Source: JACIWB01 sp038818725
Lineage (GTDB): Archaea > Thermoplasmatota > E2 > UBA202 > JdFR-43
Assembly: GCA_038818725.1 (NCBI GenBank)
Contig: JAWAYL010000029.1
Span: 1 to 13,020, forward strand
DNA: 13,020 bases
Direction: 5' to 3'
The position numbers and the translations under genes are program-made. Below, one piece after another: positions 12,700 to 13,020 of this stretch. The notes under the pieces were generated by a model. That model did not search any database, was not told where the DNA came from, and saw only the letters and a program-made list of their open reading frames with translations. Every line of letters starts with the position of its first letter. Position 1 is the stretch's first letter.

Positions 12700-13020
12700 A
12701 TGATTTTTTCAAAGATATTTATCCTTTTTATTATTTTTAATATTACTTTTGAGGTAAGTGGCAGTGTAATGATAAATGAAGTATATTATTATGCCCGCCC
12801 TAATAGAAATAATGAGTATATATGCATAATAAATTCTGGAGAAAACGAAATATCTCTTGATGGATGGTATATAACAATTGATCCATCAAAAAATTTTAGT
12901 GAGCAGAGAAAAATATTTCTTCCAAGTGTAAATATAGGAGGAGGAGAAAAAATTTATTTAACCCAAAATGGAACATCTTTTAAAATGGAAACTGGTTTTG
13001 AAGCTAACTATGAATGGAAT
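12700..13020 (+). CDS. Exported lamin-tail-domain protein, N-terminal part (cut by window edge)
   Basis: The frame opens at ATG 12700, the base after the preceding stop, and stays open to the window end (107 codons). A signal peptide (hydrophobic residues about 5-17, with cleavage likely near residue 20-22) precedes SVMINEVYYYARPNRNNEYI, then ISLDGWYIT and a later IGGGEKIYLTQNG. This pattern (INEV, a short insert, EYI, DGWYIT, then a glycine turn) is the lamin-tail (LTD) immunoglobulin-like fold found in secreted bacterial and archaeal proteins, often joined to nucleases or adhesion domains. The rest of the protein, and so its function, lies outside the window. Adjacency with no gap suggests it was co-transcribed with the peptidase remnant. 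Confidence 0.75.
   Translation, partial: MIFSKIFILFIIFNITFEVSGSVMINEVYYYARPNRNNEYICIINSGENEISLDGWYITIDPSKNFSEQRKIFLPSVNIGGGEKIYLTQNGTSFKMETGFEANYEWN

Overview
The window is AT-rich archaeal DNA. The archaeal markers are the ribosomal protein eS1 (S3Ae), the archaeal-type S-adenosylmethionine synthetase, CTP-dependent riboflavin kinase, Mre11/Rad50, a NOG1-type GTPase, and TATA boxes about 23-28 bases upstream of start codons, which is typical of leaderless archaeal genes. The many exported proteins (NosD-like, NEW3-like, thrombospondin type 3, lamin-tail) and the winged-helix/riboflavin kinase pair would suit a euryarchaeal, Thermoplasmatota-like lineage. That placement is inference only.

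Layout. Positions 1-2300 (minus) hold the mre11-rad50 DNA-repair operon, with rad50 cut by the window edge. Diverging from it is a small PRC-barrel protein (2346-2624). A tight three-gene surface operon follows (2662-5928): an exported beta-sandwich protein with a possible archaeosortase-type tail, a membrane-anchored paralogue with a long coiled-coil tail, and a lipoprotein with calcium-binding repeats. Between this operon and eS1 lies a 206-base gap with an inverted repeat and a possible 55-residue minus-strand gene. eS1 (6135-6767) converges on a NOG1-like GTPase (6759-7670, minus).

A second plus-strand cluster (7713-9809) runs from a NosD-like beta-helix surface protein to a small winged-helix protein, then to riboflavin kinase. 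The last two overlap by four bases and look like a split version of the fused regulator/kinase RbkR. The kinase also carries an extra C-terminal half-domain resembling GyrI-like effector-binding proteins. metK (9859-11025) and a Cas4-like nuclease with four inserted membrane segments (11104-12072) follow, each with its own TATA box.

The right end has a tRNA-Arg(CCT) gene interrupted in its T-loop by a 30-base intron, then a perfect 12-bp inverted repeat, a decayed papain-family peptidase lacking its active-site region, and the start of an exported lamin-tail-domain gene that runs off the window. No CRISPR array, insertion sequence or rRNA was seen. The most noteworthy items are the T-loop intron, the membrane-embedded Cas4-like protein, the split and extended riboflavin kinase locus, and the surface operon.
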